In this document: positions 33,880 through 42,294 of the stretch, piece by piece
How the letters are laid out: each line of letters begins with the position of its first letter
Numbering within the stretch: position 1 is the stretch's first letter
NCBI RefSeq assembly: GCF_029868625.1
Contig: NZ_JARWOJ010000119.1
Location: 1-56,648, forward strand
Direction of reading: 5' to 3'
Length of the DNA: 56,648 bases
DNA from: Nocardia neocaledoniensis
GTDB taxonomy: Bacteria; Actinomycetota; Actinomycetes; Mycobacteriales; Mycobacteriaceae
Translations under genes and position numbers: made by a program
The notes under the pieces: model-generated
The model's input: the letters and a program-made list of their open reading frames with translations, nothing else
What the model was told of the DNA's origin: nothing
The model's database searches: none

Positions 33880-35511
33880 TCAGTGGGCTCGGTGGGGGAG
33901 AAACCGCCGGGCGTAGGTGATGGCCGAGCCGGTGTCGGGGAAGACGGCCTCGTCGCCGCCGGAAGGCAGGGCGCCCATCGCCGCCAGGCGGGCGCGGTGG
34001 TCATCGCGTAGACCGGACATCAGGACGGTGATGTGCCGGTGCTCGAGCTTGTCGACGGCATCCGCGAGCACCAGCGCCCCGGTGGTGTCGAGCGCGGTGA
34101 CCCGCGACATCCGCAGAATCACCACCCGCACCTCGGCCACCTCCGACAGTTCGAGCAGGAACCGGTGGGCCGCGGCGAAGAACAGCGGTCCGTCGATGCG
34201 ATAGGCGACGATGTGATCACGCAGCAGCGCGTGCTCCTCACCGAGGTGATCGGACTCGTCGAGCGGGACCTGCCGCAGGTTCGCCTCGCGGGCGATGGCG
34301 CGCACCGCCAGCACCAGCGCGAAGCCGATGCCGATCACCACGGCGGTGACGAGGTCGAACGCGACGGTGACGAAGAAGGTGACCGCCATGACGATCGCGT
34401 CCCCGCGGGAGGCCCGCGCGATCGCGGTGAGCGAGGCCGTCTCCACCATCCGCACCGTCGTCGCGAGGAGCACCCCGGCCAGTGCCGCGATCGGGATGTC
34501 CGCCACGAGGCCGGCGCCCAGGTAGACGATGCCCGCCAGGATCACCGCGTGGGTGAGCGCGGCGAGGCGGGTCCGCGCGCCCGAACGCACATTGACCGCC
34601 GTCCGCGCGATCGCGCCGGTCGCGGGCACACCGCCGAACAGCGGTGCGGCGATATTGGCCAGGCCCTGCCCGAACAGTTCCCGGTCCGGATCGTGGCGGG
34701 TACCGACGGCCATGGCGTCGGCGGCGGTGGCCGACAGCAGCGATTCGAGCGCGGCCAGTGCGGCGACCGCGAGCGCGGGCAGGAGCAGGGTGGTCAGCTC
34801 GTCGAACCGGAGGAACCCGAACGAGGGCGCGGCCAGCCCCGCCGGAATCGTGCCGATGGACGTGAGCGGCAGCTCGAAGACGCGCCCGACCACTGTCGCC
34901 ACCACGACGGCGACCAGCGCGAACGGCAACCTGGGCAGGTACCGCCCGCCGACCAGGATCGCCACGGCGACCACGAGCGCGGTCACCGGCGCGGCGGCGT
35001 GCGGGTCGTCGGCGAATCGGCGCACCGCGTCGAACGCTGACTGCCAGACCTTCTCACCCTCGGCGCCGGACACCCCGAGAGCGCCCGGAAACTGCTGCAG
35101 CGCGATCACGACCGCGATGCCCGCGGTGAACCCCTCGATCACGGGGGCAGGCATGAACCGCACCGCGCGGCCGACGCCGGCGAACGCCAGCGCGACGAGC
35201 AGCACCCCGGCCATCAGCCCGACGGTCAGCACGCCGGACGCGCCGTGTTCGTGCACGATCGGCACCACGACCACGGTCATGGCGCCGGTCGGCCCCGACA
35301 CCTGGAACCGGGAGCCGCCGAAGACCGCGGCCAGCGTGCCGGCGACGACAGCCGTCGCCAGTCCGGCGGCGGCACCGAGCCCGGAACTGATGCCGAATCC
35401 CAGCGCGAGTGGCAGTGCCACCAGCGCCACGATCAGCCCCGACAGCAGATCCGTGCCCGGTGCCCGGAAGGCGGGCTTCCACTCCGACCAGGTCGGCAGC
35501 AGGGCCCGCAT
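33880..35511 (-). CDS. SulP-family anion transporter with STAS domain
   Basis: A 543-residue membrane transporter of the SLC26/SulP family. It has about 10-12 helices, the N-terminal signature DLLSGLIVALVALPLALGFG and the SulP motif FGGVPATGAIARTAVNVRSG. A C-terminal STAS domain covers about residues 430-535 (MSRVTALDTTGALVLADAVD). Substrates in the family are sulfate, bicarbonate or dicarboxylates. It starts two bases after the PEPCK stop, so the two are one operon. This favours bicarbonate or a C4-dicarboxylate, inferred from context. Confidence 0.92.
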   Translation of the reverse strand: MRALLPTWSEWKPAFRAPGTDLLSGLIVALVALPLALGFGISSGLGAAAGLATAVVAGTLAAVFGGSRFQVSGPTGAMTVVVVPIVHEHGASGVLTVGLMAGVLLVALAFAGVGRAVRFMPAPVIEGFTAGIAVVIALQQFPGALGVSGAEGEKVWQSAFDAVRRFADDPHAAAPVTALVVAVAILVGGRYLPRLPFALVAVVVATVVGRVFELPLTSIGTIPAGLAAPSFGFLRFDELTTLLLPALAVAALAALESLLSATAADAMAVGTRHDPDRELFGQGLANIAAPLFGGVPATGAIARTAVNVRSGARTRLAALTHAVILAGIVYLGAGLVADIPIAALAGVLLATTVRMVETASLTAIARASRGDAIVMAVTFFVTVAFDLVTAVVIGIGFALVLAVRAIAREANLRQVPLDESDHLGEEHALLRDHIVAYRIDGPLFFAAAHRFLLELSEVAEVRVVILRMSRVTALDTTGALVLADAVDKLEHRHITVLMSGLRDDHRARLAAMGALPSGGDEAVFPDTGSAITYARRFLPHRAH

Positions 35512-35513
35512 GG

Positions 35514-37337
35514 TCAGCGGTTGCCGAGCAGGCGCAGTTTCAGGGCGGCGAGCTGCTCGCGGAGTTCATCCGGGAGGCGGTTGCCGCCGATTCCGGCGAA
35601 CCACTCGTCGATGGAACGGGTCTCGGCGACCCATTCGGCGTAGTCCACGGCCAGCGCCTTGTCGACCAGGGCCCGGTCGGTCTCGCCGAGGCCGGACAGG
35701 TCGATGGCGTCGGCGGTCGGGACGTAGCCGATGGGGGTCCACTCGGCCGCGGCCTCGCCGTCGAGCCGTTCCAGCGCCCACTTCAGTACGCGCACGTTGT
35801 CACCGAAGCCGGGCCACAGGAACGTGCCGTCGGCGTCGCGGCGGAACCAGTTGACCTGGAAGATCTTCGGCAGCTTCAGGGGGTCCGCCTGCGCGCCGAG
35901 GCGCAGCCAGTGCGCGAAGTAGTCGCCCACGTGATAGCCGAGGAACGGCAGCATGGCCATCGGATCGCGGCGCACCACGCCGACCGCGCCGGTCGCCGCG
36001 GCGGTGGTCTCCGACGACAGCACCGAGGCGGTGAACACCCCGTGCGCCCAGTCGAAGGTCTCGGTGACCAGCGGCACCGTGCTCGCCCTGCGCCCGCCGA
36101 AGAAGATCGCCGAGATCGGCACGCCGGTCGGGTCGTTCCACTCCGGCGCCACCGAGGGGCACTGCTCGATCGGGGTGCAGTAGCGCGAATTCGGATGCGC
36201 GGCCGGGGTGCCCGATTCGGGCGTCCAGTCGTTGCCGCGCCAGTCGGTGAGGTGGGCGGGCGGCTGCTTCGTCAGACCCTCCCACCACACGTCGCCGTCA
36301 TCGGTGAGCGCGGTGTTGGTGAAGATCGAATTGCCCCGGTCGATGGTGGCGATCGCGTTCGGGTTGGTGCGCGCTCCGGTGCCCGGTGCGACGCCGAAGA
36401 ACCCGGCCTCCGGGTTCACCGCGTAGAGCCTGCCGTCGGCGCCGAAACGCATCCACGCGATGTCGTCGCCGATCGTCTCCGCCTGCCAGCCGGGCAGCGC
36501 CGGTTCCAGCATGGCCAGGTTGGTCTTGCCGCAGGAGGAGGGGAACGCGGCGGCGACATAGTGTGTGCGGCCCCGCGGCGAGGTGAGTTTGAGGATGAGC
36601 ATGTGCTCGGCCAGCCAGCCCTCGTCCCGCCCGAGCACCGAGGCGATCCGCAGCGCGAAGCACTTCTTGCCGAGCAGCGCGTTGCCGCCGTAGCCGGACC
36701 CGTAGCTCCAGATGGTGCGCGATTCGGGGAAGTGCGCGATGTACTTGGTGGGCCCGCACGGCCACGGCACATCGGCCTGACCCGGGGCCAGCGGGGCGCC
36801 GACCGAATGCAGACACCGCACGAAATCGGTGTCACCCGTGAGCTTTTCCCACACGGCGGCACCCGAGCGGGTCATCACCTGCATCGACACCGCCACATAC
36901 GGGGAGTCGGTGATCTGCACGCCGAACTTCGGCTCGGCGGCGTCGAGTGGCCCCATGCAGAAGGCGATGACGTACATCGTGCGGCCCGTCATGGCGCCGC
37001 GGAAGTGCGCGGTCATCTCGGTGCGCATGTCCACCGGGTCGACCCAGTTGTTGGTCGGGCCGGCGTCGGCGGGGTCGGTGGAACAGATGAACGTGCGGTC
37101 TTCGACCCGGGCGACATCGTCGGGGTCGGAAGCGCACCAGAACGAATTGGGCTTGCCGGTGAGCCGGACGAAGGTGCCCTTCTCGACGAGTTCGTCGGTC
37201 AGGCTGTCCCATTCGGCCCGCGACCCGTCGCACCACACGACACGGTCGGGCGTGGTCAGTGCGGCGATCTCCGCGGCCCAGCGCAGGATCGCGGGATGCT
37301 CGGTGGGAACCGTCGTCGGCTCGGTGCTCGCGGTCAC
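35514..37337 (-). CDS. pckG: Phosphoenolpyruvate carboxykinase (GTP)
   Basis: A 607-residue GTP-dependent PEPCK that converts oxaloacetate and GTP to PEP, CO2 and GDP in gluconeogenesis. The P-loop with its reactive cysteine is FPSSCGKTN (Cys269); the guanine-binding region [19 protein letters not shown] is present near 490-510. The length is normal. GTG 37337 has an ideal AAGGAG before it. The promoter carries a box that recurs in front of the ArsR gene, suggesting ArsR-family control. Confidence 0.96.
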   Translation of the reverse strand: MTASTEPTTVPTEHPAILRWAAEIAALTTPDRVVWCDGSRAEWDSLTDELVEKGTFVRLTGKPNSFWCASDPDDVARVEDRTFICSTDPADAGPTNNWVDPVDMRTEMTAHFRGAMTGRTMYVIAFCMGPLDAAEPKFGVQITDSPYVAVSMQVMTRSGAAVWEKLTGDTDFVRCLHSVGAPLAPGQADVPWPCGPTKYIAHFPESRTIWSYGSGYGGNALLGKKCFALRIASVLGRDEGWLAEHMLILKLTSPRGRTHYVAAAFPSSCGKTNLAMLEPALPGWQAETIGDDIAWMRFGADGRLYAVNPEAGFFGVAPGTGARTNPNAIATIDRGNSIFTNTALTDDGDVWWEGLTKQPPAHLTDWRGNDWTPESGTPAAHPNSRYCTPIEQCPSVAPEWNDPTGVPISAIFFGGRRASTVPLVTETFDWAHGVFTASVLSSETTAAATGAVGVVRRDPMAMLPFLGYHVGDYFAHWLRLGAQADPLKLPKIFQVNWFRRDADGTFLWPGFGDNVRVLKWALERLDGEAAAEWTPIGYVPTADAIDLSGLGETDRALVDKALAVDYAEWVAETRSIDEWFAGIGGNRLPDELREQLAALKLRLLGNR

Positions 37338-37356
37338 GGATAATCTCCTTGTTAAC

Positions 37357-37374
37357 TTGCTAGTTTAGAAAATA
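37357..37374. promoter_or_regulatory. Shared ArsR-type box, copy at the pckG promoter
   Basis: TTGCTAGTTTAGAAAATA lies 20 bases before the pckG start, with CTA-GTT-TAG dyad symmetry. A near-identical sequence, inverted, lies at 37791. Confidence 0.65.
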
Positions 37375-37415
37375 TGCAATCAGTGCGCACGGGTGGGGCG
37401 GCGGGTGATGGTTGG

Positions 37416-37757
37416 TCAGGCGACGGTGGACTCGGGGGGCTCGAGCAGTTCCGCCTGACCGGCGACGACACCGGTGAGGATGGCGCGAGCCACGACGAGC
37501 AGCTCCTTCACCCGGGGGGAGGTGAGTTCGTAGGTCACCGACAAGCCTTCCCTGTGGGCGGTCACCAGTCCCGCTCGGCGCAGGATCGCCAACTGCTGGG
37601 AGAGGTTCGCGGCCTCGACGCCGACCTCGGGCAGCATCTCCGAGACCGCGTGCTCGCGCTCGCTGAGTAGCTCGAGCACGCGGATGCGAACCGGATGGCC
37701 GAGAGTCTTGAAGAAATCGGCCTTCATCTGGTAGAGCGGTCTGCTCAGTCCTGGCAC
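37416..37757 (-). CDS. ArsR-family transcriptional regulator
   Basis: A 113-residue winged-helix regulator. The HTH core is LGHPVRIRVLELLSEREHAV then EAANLSQQLAILRRAGLV, with the wing AHREGLSVTYEL. It contains no cysteine, so it is not a classical metal-thiolate sensor. ATG 37757 is used; ATG 37727 (MKADFF) is also possible. It lies between pckG-sulP and the hydrolase, and the same AT-rich box sits at both ends of its gene, so it likely regulates both flanks and itself. Confidence 0.88.
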   Translation of the reverse strand: MPGLSRPLYQMKADFFKTLGHPVRIRVLELLSEREHAVSEMLPEVGVEAANLSQQLAILRRAGLVTAHREGLSVTYELTSPRVKELLVVARAILTGVVAGQAELLEPPESTVA

Positions 37758-37790
37758 CGTGGCGAGTCCCGTCCTGGTGTAGCGGTAGGG

Positions 37791-37818
37791 TATTTTCTAA
37801 CTTTAGCAAACAGGCTAA
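37791..37818. promoter_or_regulatory. Shared ArsR-type box between arsR and the hydrolase gene
   Basis: TATTTTCTAACTTTAGCAAA is the reverse complement of a close variant of the 37357 box, with a CTAA-AG-TTAG dyad. A second dyad, TTAGC-N6-GCTAA (37803-37818), overlaps it and abuts the hydrolase ribosome site. Confidence 0.7.
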
Positions 37819-37828
37819 CAGGAGAGAT

Positions 37829-38632
37829 ATGCCCATCGCCTCGCTCAATGGCATCCACCTCAACTACGACGTCACGGGGTCCGGGCCGCTGGTCTTGCTC
37901 GTCATGGGAAGCGGCAGTCCCGGCCGTGTCTGGCGGACGTATCAGGTTCCCGCGCTGGTCAAGGCCGGGTTCCGGGTCGCCACCGTGGACAATCGGGGGA
38001 TCGCGCCGTCGGCGGAGTCGGCGGCGGGCATCACCATGGCCGACCTGGTCGGCGACACCGCCGCGCTGATCGAGCACCTGGGCGCGCCCGCCCATGTGGT
38101 CGGTACGTCGATGGGGTCGCGGGTGGTCGCCGAGCTGGCGCTGGCCCGGCCCGAATTGCTGGGCAAGGCGGTGATGTTCGCCGCGACCGCGCGTCCGCAT
38201 CCGGTCTCGAGCACGCTCAACCGGGGCGAACAGGCCTTGTACGACAAGGGAATCCAGTTGCCGCCCGAGTACGCCGCCGCGGTGAAGGCGATGCTCAATC
38301 TCTCCCCGCACACCCTGGCCGATCCCGCCAAGGCGCAGGAATGGCTCGACATCTTCGAATTCACCTCGGGCAAGGGCACTCCCGGCACGCGCGCCCAGCT
38401 CGGGCTGGACCGTTCACAGGACCGGCGCGAGGCGTACCGCGCGATCACCGTGCCGAGCCTGGTCGTCGGTTTCGCCGACGACCAGATGGTGCCGCCGCGG
38501 TTCTGCCGCGAGGTCGCCGAGTCGATCCCGAACGCCCGCTACGCCGAGATCGAACGCTGCGGCCACTACGGCTACCTCGAACAGCCCGACGAGATCAACC
38601 GCCTCCTCGTCGAATTCCTCACCGCCGCGTGA
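37829..38632 (+). CDS. Alpha/beta hydrolase
   Basis: A 267-residue alpha/beta hydrolase. The oxyanion region is LVMGSGS, the nucleophile elbow GTSMGS (Ser94), the acid is in [10 protein letters not shown] and the catalytic His in [10 protein letters not shown]. It has no signal peptide, so it is cytosolic. AGGAGAG precedes ATG 37829. It is divergent from the ArsR gene and shares its promoter box, so it is the likely direct target. The substrate is unknown; the fold also fits thioesterases and haloperoxidase-like enzymes. Confidence 0.9.
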   Translation: MPIASLNGIHLNYDVTGSGPLVLLVMGSGSPGRVWRTYQVPALVKAGFRVATVDNRGIAPSAESAAGITMADLVGDTAALIEHLGAPAHVVGTSMGSRVVAELALARPELLGKAVMFAATARPHPVSSTLNRGEQALYDKGIQLPPEYAAAVKAMLNLSPHTLADPAKAQEWLDIFEFTSGKGTPGTRAQLGLDRSQDRREAYRAITVPSLVVGFADDQMVPPRFCREVAESIPNARYAEIERCGHYGYLEQPDEINRLLVEFLTAA

Positions 38633-38657
38633 TCACCGTTCTCCCCGAAGGACTCTC

Positions 38658-39002
38658 ATGAGCGACTCGCTTCCGCCCTGCCCCGCGTGCTCGTGTGAGT
38701 ACACCTACGAACTCGGAGCCCTGCTGGTGTGCCCGGAATGCGCCAACGAATGGGCGCCGACCGCGGCCGATGACGCCGGCGACGCCGTGATCCGGGACGC
38801 CGTCGGCAATGTGCTCGCCGACGGTGACACCGTCACGGTGATCAAGTCGCTCAAGGTGAAAGGCAGCCCCACCGGCATCAAGGCGGGCACGAAAGTGCGC
38901 AACATCCGGCTGGTGAACGGCGTCGGCGATCACGACATCGACTGCAAGGTCGACGGCATCGGGCCCATGCAGCTCAAGTCCAGCGTCGTGAAGAAGGCCT
39001 GA
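38658..39002 (+). CDS. PhnA/YjdM-family zinc-ribbon protein
   Basis: A 114-residue protein. The N-terminal zinc ribbon has Cys8-x2-Cys11 and Cys25-x2-Cys28 ([16 protein letters not shown]). The PhnA core follows ([23 protein letters not shown], then [19 protein letters not shown]). Despite the name it is not an enzyme of phosphonate breakdown; its function is unknown. It lies 25 bases after the hydrolase and may be transcribed with it. Confidence 0.92.
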   Translation: MSDSLPPCPACSCEYTYELGALLVCPECANEWAPTAADDAGDAVIRDAVGNVLADGDTVTVIKSLKVKGSPTGIKAGTKVRNIRLVNGVGDHDIDCKVDGIGPMQLKSSVVKKA

Positions 39003-39009
39003 GCGGGCG

Positions 39010-39906
39010 TCAGGTCGGCTGGATCAGGGCTGCGGCGGCGGCCGCGGCGATGGCCGACGCCACGGCGCCCAGCGCGGGGGAGTCGAGTTTCCACTGTTGC
39101 CAGTACAGCGGGACGTCGATGTGGGCGTGGCCGTCGAGGTTGACGAGAGTTCCCGCCGCCCTGTCCTTTTCGGTTTGCAGGTCGGGGAGCATGCCCCAGC
39201 CCATGCCGAGGCGCACCGCGTCGCCGAAGGCGTTCGAGGACGGCACGTAGTGGGTCGGCGGGTCGATCGGGTCGGGGGAACGGCCGCGTACGTGACGGAA
39301 CTGCAGGTCGTCCTTGCGGTCGAACTGGATCATCGGCACGTGCGCGTAGGACCCCCGTCGCGCGCCGTCGGGGAACCAGTACCGCGCGAAATCCGGACGG
39401 GCCAGCGCCTGATATCGCATGGCCCCGAGCGGCTCGACCCGGCATCCCTGCACCGGCGTGGCCGTGGCGGTGATGGCCGCCATCACCGTCCCGTCGCGCA
39501 GCAGGCGGGTGGTGTGCTCCTCGTCCTCGCGGTGCAGTTCGACACAGACCAGGTGGCTCACCTGGGCGAGCGCGGGCATCACCCAGGTCTCCAGTGAGTC
39601 GGCGTTCACCGCGATCGGGATCCGGGGGGCGCGTCCGGCGGGCCGATCGGCGTCACCGAGTTCGCGGGCGGTGTCGCGGGCGAGCAACTCGACCTGGCGG
39701 GCCAGGCGCAGGACGGCGAGCCCGGAGTCGGTGGCGCGCACCGGTTTCGAGCGTTGCAGCAGGATGCGGCCCGCCGCTTCCTCGAGCGCCTTGATCCGCT
39801 GGCTGATGGCGGAGGGGGTCACGTTCAACCGCCGAGCCGCCGCGTCGAAGGTGCCCTCGGTGAGTGCCGCGTCGAGCGCGCGCAACTGGTCCAGCTGGAA
39901 GTCCAC
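39010..39906 (-). CDS. lysG: LysG/ArgP-type LysR regulator
   Basis: A 298-residue LysR-type regulator. The HTH is LDAALTEGTFDAAARRLNVT then PSAISQRIKALEEAAGR, as in LysG and ArgP (IciA). The effector domain contains VNADSLETWVMPAL, a family-typical segment. It is divergent from lysE and should activate it when lysine or arginine accumulates. The inverted repeat CTAATG/CATTAG in the intergenic region is the likely binding site. M. tuberculosis has the same pair (Rv1985c/Rv1986). Confidence 0.93.
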   Translation of the reverse strand: MDFQLDQLRALDAALTEGTFDAAARRLNVTPSAISQRIKALEEAAGRILLQRSKPVRATDSGLAVLRLARQVELLARDTARELGDADRPAGRAPRIPIAVNADSLETWVMPALAQVSHLVCVELHREDEEHTTRLLRDGTVMAAITATATPVQGCRVEPLGAMRYQALARPDFARYWFPDGARRGSYAHVPMIQFDRKDDLQFRHVRGRSPDPIDPPTHYVPSSNAFGDAVRLGMGWGMLPDLQTEKDRAAGTLVNLDGHAHIDVPLYWQQWKLDSPALGAVASAIAAAAAAALIQPT

Positions 39907-39916
39907 GTAAGGGATT

Positions 39917-39940
39917 CTAATGGTGCTGAAGAATCATTAG
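39917..39940. promoter_or_regulatory. LysG operator candidate
   Basis: CTAATG-N12-CATTAG is a perfect interrupted dyad between lysG and lysE, sized for a LysR-type regulator. Confidence 0.65.
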
Positions 39941-39977
39941 CTGGTCTGAAAATCTACGGTCTCTTAACGTCGAAGGC

Positions 39978-40598
39978 GTGACGGCTTCCTCCGCGGCACT
40001 GGCCGCCCTCTCCGGATTGGGCTTCGGGCTCTCGCTCATCGTGGCGATCGGCGCCCAGAACGCGTTCGTGCTGCGCCAGGGCATTCGTGGTCAGCACGTA
40101 CTGCCGGTGATCGCGGTGTGCGCCGTGTCCGACATCGTCCTCATCGCGGCGGGTGTCGCCGGTTTCGGCACGATCGTCGAGGCGATGCCCGCTCTGCTCA
40201 CCGTCGCGAGGTACGCGGGCGCGGCGTTCCTGCTCGGCTACGCCGTGCTGGCGGTGCGGCGGGCCCTGAGCTCGTCGACGCTGATCGCCGAGGCCGCGGG
40301 CGCGTCGGTGGCCGTCGGCGCGACGGTGCTGACCTGTCTGGCACTCACCTGGCTCAATCCGCACGTCTACGTGGACACTGTGATGCTGCTCGGCTCCTTC
40401 GCCAGCACCTATGCCGGACCCGAACGCTGGTTCCTGGCCGCGGGCGCGATGGTGGCCAGCGTGCTCTGGTTCGTCGGCCTCGGCTACGGCGCGCGCAAGC
40501 TGGCGCCGCTGTTCGCCCGGCCGCTCGCCTGGCGGGTACTGGATTCGCTGATCGCGGCGGTGATGCTCACACTCGCGGTCGGCCTGCTCGTCGCGTGA
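39978..40598 (+). CDS. lysE: LysE-family basic amino acid exporter
   Basis: A 206-residue membrane protein with six hydrophobic helices. The LysE signature GLSLIVAIGAQNAFVLRQGI is near the N-terminus and TWLNPHVYVDTVMLLGS lies in the middle. It exports lysine and/or arginine by proton antiport, preventing toxic build-up. It starts with GTG and is divergent from lysG. Confidence 0.94.
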   Translation: MTASSAALAALSGLGFGLSLIVAIGAQNAFVLRQGIRGQHVLPVIAVCAVSDIVLIAAGVAGFGTIVEAMPALLTVARYAGAAFLLGYAVLAVRRALSSSTLIAEAAGASVAVGATVLTCLALTWLNPHVYVDTVMLLGSFASTYAGPERWFLAAGAMVASVLWFVGLGYGARKLAPLFARPLAWRVLDSLIAAVMLTLAVGLLVA

Positions 40599-40619
40599 GC
40601 TCGCGGGGCCGGGCACGGG

Positions 40620-40964
40620 TCAGGTCTCGTCGCCCCAGGGCGTGACGGGTGGTTTCACCCACAGCAGCTTCTCGTCCGCGTGCGTGCGTACCGCGGCGGC
40701 GTGGCCGGGATTACGCGCGGCCCACGCGTCCTTCTGCGCGAGCAGGTCGGCGACCACCTGCCAGGTCTCGCCGGTGCTCGGCGGATTGGTATCGGCGGCC
40801 CTGGCCAGTTTGCGCAGGGTGGCCGCGGGCAGCGCGAGTAGTTCGGCGCCGCGGATATCGCGGGCCCAGACGTAGGCGGCCAGCCGGCGGGCCTTGGCGA
40901 CGCGGCTCGCGGTGGCCGCGTCGGAATGCGCGTGATCGGGTGCCTGATCGGCGCTGTCTGGCAC
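40620..40964 (-). CDS. Hypothetical protein
   Basis: A 114-residue soluble, Ala-rich protein. A helical N-terminal part (ASRVAKARRLAAYVWARDI) leads to a Trp-containing C-terminus (HADEKLLWVKPPVTPWGDE). It has a GTG start at 40964 and no recognised domain. It converges with lysE and lies downstream of the transglycosylase gene on the same strand, separated from it by a terminator hairpin. Codon use is typical of the window, so it is probably a real gene. Confidence 0.7.
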   Translation of the reverse strand: MPDSADQAPDHAHSDAATASRVAKARRLAAYVWARDIRGAELLALPAATLRKLARAADTNPPSTGETWQVVADLLAQKDAWAARNPGHAAAVRTHADEKLLWVKPPVTPWGDET

Positions 40965-40980
40965 GGGGCGATTCTACGAC

Positions 40981-41024
40981 GAACGCCCGCGCTCCGGTCG
41001 GTGGTGACCGGGGCGCGGGCGTTC
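40981..41024 (-). terminator. Hairpin terminator of the transglycosylase gene
   Basis: GAACGCCCGCGC pairs perfectly with GCGCGGGCGTTC around a GC-rich inner stem, 15 bases beyond the stop at 41039. Confidence 0.75.
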
Positions 41025-41038
41025 ACCCGTCAGGTGGC

Positions 41039-41674
41039 TCAGTACGCGCTGTTGACGTTGTCCATCGAGCCGTAGCGGTGCGCGGCGTAGTTGCAGGCCG
41101 CGACGATGTTGGAGACCGGGTTCCAGACGTCGAACGGGGTGCCCTCGACGTGGTACGCGGCGAAGGTGGGGTCGATCACCTGCAGCAGGCCCTTGGAGGG
41201 GATGCCCATCGCGGCGTTGGAGTCCCACAGGTTGATCGCCTGGGGGTTACCGGTCGACTCGCGCATGATGTTGCGGTGGATGCCCTCGTAGCTGCCGGGG
41301 ATGCCCTTGGCGGCCATGATGTCGAGGGCCTGGCGGATCCAGCCGTCCAGGTTGTCCGGGTACGCCGGCGGGGCGGGCGCGGGCTCGGGCATCGGGGCCG
41401 GTGCGGGCTCCGGAGCGGGCGCGGGGGCGGCCTCCGGCGCGGGGGCGGGAGCGGGGGCCGGGATCGCCTCGACAGCGGGGGCGGCGCCGACGGCGGGGAT
41501 GTTCTCCGCCTGCTCGACGACCATGGCAGCACGCTCGGGCACGCTGTCGTCCGCGAAGGAGACGGCGGAGGACGCGGCTACGGCGACCAGACCGACCGCG
41601 GCGACCGCCACGGTGAACGCCTCACGGCGCGAACGACGGCCGAAAACGGTGCTGAGCTTGTCTTTGTTGAGCAT
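41039..41674 (-). CDS. Secreted lytic transglycosylase-like protein with Ala-Pro linker
   Basis: A 211-residue secreted protein. The signal sequence has consecutive Arg (RRSRREAF) and a hydrophobic core, with cleavage near SFADDS. A linker of Ala-Pro-Glu repeats spans about residues 70-105. The C-terminal SLT-type domain has the catalytic Glu in HRNIMRESTGNPQAINLWDS and the motif SKGLLQVIDPTFAAYHV. It should cleave peptidoglycan glycan strands, in growth or resuscitation. The promoter region upstream has 11-bp-spaced direct repeats. Confidence 0.92.
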   Translation of the reverse strand: MLNKDKLSTVFGRRSRREAFTVAVAAVGLVAVAASSAVSFADDSVPERAAMVVEQAENIPAVGAAPAVEAIPAPAPAPAPEAAPAPAPEPAPAPMPEPAPAPPAYPDNLDGWIRQALDIMAAKGIPGSYEGIHRNIMRESTGNPQAINLWDSNAAMGIPSKGLLQVIDPTFAAYHVEGTPFDVWNPVSNIVAACNYAAHRYGSMDNVNSAY

Positions 41675-42294
41675 TGCTTTTCTGTTCCTTCATCTCTGTC
41701 TGGCGACCGCTGGCCCTGGTGAGGGCGCGGGGGATCGCGCAGCGCGCACGCGGCGGCGCACGCCGGTCAGGCGATGTGTTGTTTCTGTCTGTATGGGAAT
41801 GTGCGACGCTGTCGGGGTCGGACTCGCTCGATGGCGGTCCGTGCGCCGCACGGTGCTCCACAGCTGGCTGCGGGGAGACCACGCGCTGTTCGATCCCAGG
41901 CTCCGGAGGTTGGATACTTCCGGGCTGACCAAACCGCAGGTCCGTTTTTGACCTGATTGCAGAATGGTCACGAGTGGTTAACAGAAGGTGAACGGAACCT
42001 GAACGGCAAACGATGCCGATCTTGGTCGCTTCTTCCGGCAGTTGCGGAATCGTTATGTATGCAGGGGGTTTGCGGCCGAGATCGGTGTGGCCCGCCTCAC
42101 AGAAAAAGTTTGCCCAGATCGGGTTTCATGAGCGTTTGCGCAGCTCCAGGGTGTCCGGATCGGGACTCCAGTGGCTTGCCGGGCCGATGTCCACGCCGAT
42201 CCGATCACGGAATCGTGACCGTCGGATGTCCGCCGCCGTCGGGGCGCGGAGGCCGGCCTCGATCGCCGGCGTCTTCGCCGGAACGGCGGAGTGC
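41675..42294. promoter_or_regulatory. 620-bp gap upstream of the transglycosylase
   Basis: No convincing gene is seen: small frames here lack the codon bias of the window and have no ribosome sites. The only clear structure is a set of 11-bp-period direct repeats at 41977. A long leader or an unrecognised small RNA is possible. Confidence 0.5.
41977..42005. promoter_or_regulatory. Three half-sites at 11-bp spacing (OmpR/MtrA-like)
   Basis: GTTAAC (41977), GTGAAC (41988) and CTGAAC (41999) recur at exactly one helical turn, typical for OmpR-family response regulators. MtrA, which controls peptidoglycan hydrolases in related bacteria, is the natural candidate. The identity is inference. Confidence 0.5.
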
